Assembly (NCBI GenBank): GCA_023410905.1
Contig: JAEYPL010000323.1
Location: 1-14,604, forward strand
DNA length: 14,604 bases
Direction: 5' to 3'
DNA from: Pseudomonadota bacterium
GTDB lineage: Bacteria > Pseudomonadota > Alphaproteobacteria > Rhizobiales > Hyphomicrobiaceae
Translations under genes and position numbers: made by a program
Shown: positions 14,022-14,604 of the stretch, in pieces
Numbering within the stretch: the first letter of the stretch is position 1
How the letters are laid out: every line of letters starts with the position of its first letter
The notes under the pieces: generated by a model
Told to the model about the DNA's origin: nothing
Databases searched by the model: none
What the model saw: only the letters and a program-made list of their open reading frames with translations

Positions 14022-14142
14022 GATCCCTCCCACATGAGCATAGATTTTTCTTCGTCGGGAACGGTAACATGAGGCCAACTGAGCGTACAGTGGATTGGGC
14101 CGGCGGCCCGGGGCGCAGGCCGTCTTAAATTTCGAGGGATTC

Positions 14143-14604
14143 TTGCGCACCCGCGTGATGTACTGGCTGGCGGTTTTGCTGGTGCTCGGCGCAGCGGCCA
14201 TCGTGCGTTGGCTCGATCCGGAGCCGCTGGCGCGCGTCCGGCTCATCGCGTTCGACACGCTGCAGCAACTCCAGCCGCGCCAGGCCGATCCAGCCTACCC
14301 TGTTCGCATCATCGATATCGACGAGCGCTCTCTCGAGGCACTGGGCGGGTGGCCTTGGCGACGAGACATACTGGCCGATCTGGTCGAGAGGCTCATGGCG
14401 CGCGGCGCCAAGGTCATTGCCTTCGATATCGTGCTGGCCAGTACCGAGCCGGACGCGTTGTCTGCGCTCCCGCCGGCCATCCGATCGGCGCCGGATATGC
14501 AACTGCTCGTGCAGAGGTTGGCCGCTCTACCGTCCGGCGAACAGCGGCTTGCCCGATCTTTGGAGGCGGGCTCCGTCGTGCTCGGTCTTATCGGGCGGGG
14601 AGGG
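14143..14604 (+). CDS. CHASE2-domain membrane sensor protein, N-terminal part (cut by window end)
   Basis: An open frame of 154 codons that runs off the window with no stop. The start is TTG 14143, with GAGGG 4 nt upstream, giving MRTRVMYWLAVLLVLGAAAI, a short basic n-region and then a membrane helix. ATG 14158 is in frame but lacks a ribosome site and the basic residues. CHASE2 hallmarks follow: LARVRLIAFDTLQQLQPR, then VRIIDIDERSLEALGGWPWR and MARGAKVIAFDIVL. CHASE2 is an extracytoplasmic sensor domain, usually followed by two or three more helices and an adenylate/guanylate cyclase, kinase or GGDEF output. With a divergent FecR gene, a class III cyclase is the commonest arrangement, but the output domain lies outside the window and is inferred. 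The 121-bp gutter to the FecR gene should hold both promoters; no clear consensus was recognised. Confidence 0.87.
   Translation, partial: MRTRVMYWLAVLLVLGAAAIVRWLDPEPLARVRLIAFDTLQQLQPRQADPAYPVRIIDIDERSLEALGGWPWRRDILADLVERLMARGAKVIAFDIVLASTEPDALSALPPAIRSAPDMQLLVQRLAALPSGEQRLARSLEAGSVVLGLIGRGG

Noticed and set aside
13215..14258. Using the full 347-codon frame for the FecR protein.
   Set aside because: The extra N-terminus would overlap the divergent CHASE2 coding start and contains Ser/Thr/Arg-rich sequence with no signal peptide at its beginning; a later start gives a sensible exported protein.

Overview
The window looks like chromosomal DNA of a GC-rich alphaproteobacterium, probably in the Hyphomicrobiales (Rhizobiales). 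The basis is the strong G/C third-position bias, a protein with two DUF1236-like units, an Omp25-type small outer-membrane barrel, a HutC-type GntR regulator and a FecR/CHASE2 gene pair. Genus cannot be fixed from the sequence. No tRNA, rRNA, CRISPR array, insertion sequence or phage gene was seen, and no stretch over 300 bases lacks a gene.

Region 1 (1-9367) is a catabolic locus built around a HutC-family GntR repressor. To its left, on the minus strand, lie a small SAF-domain subunit and a UxaA-family large subunit that closely resemble (R)-sulfolactate sulfo-lyase SuyA/SuyB. To its right, on the plus strand, seven tightly spaced genes follow: an enoyl-CoA hydratase of 3-methylglutaconyl-CoA hydratase type, an HMG-CoA-lyase-like enzyme, an acyl-CoA dehydrogenase with its catalytic glutamate in the isovaleryl-CoA-dehydrogenase position, a ketopantoate-reductase-like oxidoreductase, a small unknown protein, a phosphonoacetate hydrolase (PhnA) with all expected metal ligands, and a GT87/DUF2029 membrane glycosyltransferase. 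A perfect 18-bp palindrome in the divergent gutter is the best operator candidate and could control both arms. The set does not match a pathway I know. It joins an enzyme type for C-S (or C-O) bond elimination, CoA-ester beta-oxidation and retro-aldol chemistry, and C-P bond hydrolysis. A route for an unidentified branched sulfonate, phosphonate or hydroxy-acid is a reasonable hypothesis. No transporter or CoA ligase/transferase lies inside the window.

Region 2 (9383-11399) holds a tenA (thiaminase II) gene broken by a perfect 13-bp tandem duplication. Removing one copy restores a full-length TenA. Next comes a secreted protein with a long charged, low-complexity linker and two DUF1236-like repeats. 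It has a possible EcfG-type stress promoter and a clear Rho-independent terminator.

Region 3 (11419-14604) encodes envelope and signalling proteins: an outer-membrane beta-barrel, a three-helix membrane protein with a C-terminal cyclic-nucleotide-binding domain (Popeye-like layout), a periplasmic FecR-domain protein, and, divergent from it and cut by the window edge, a CHASE2-domain protein that probably continues into a nucleotide cyclase. Together the last three could form a cAMP sensing and response module.
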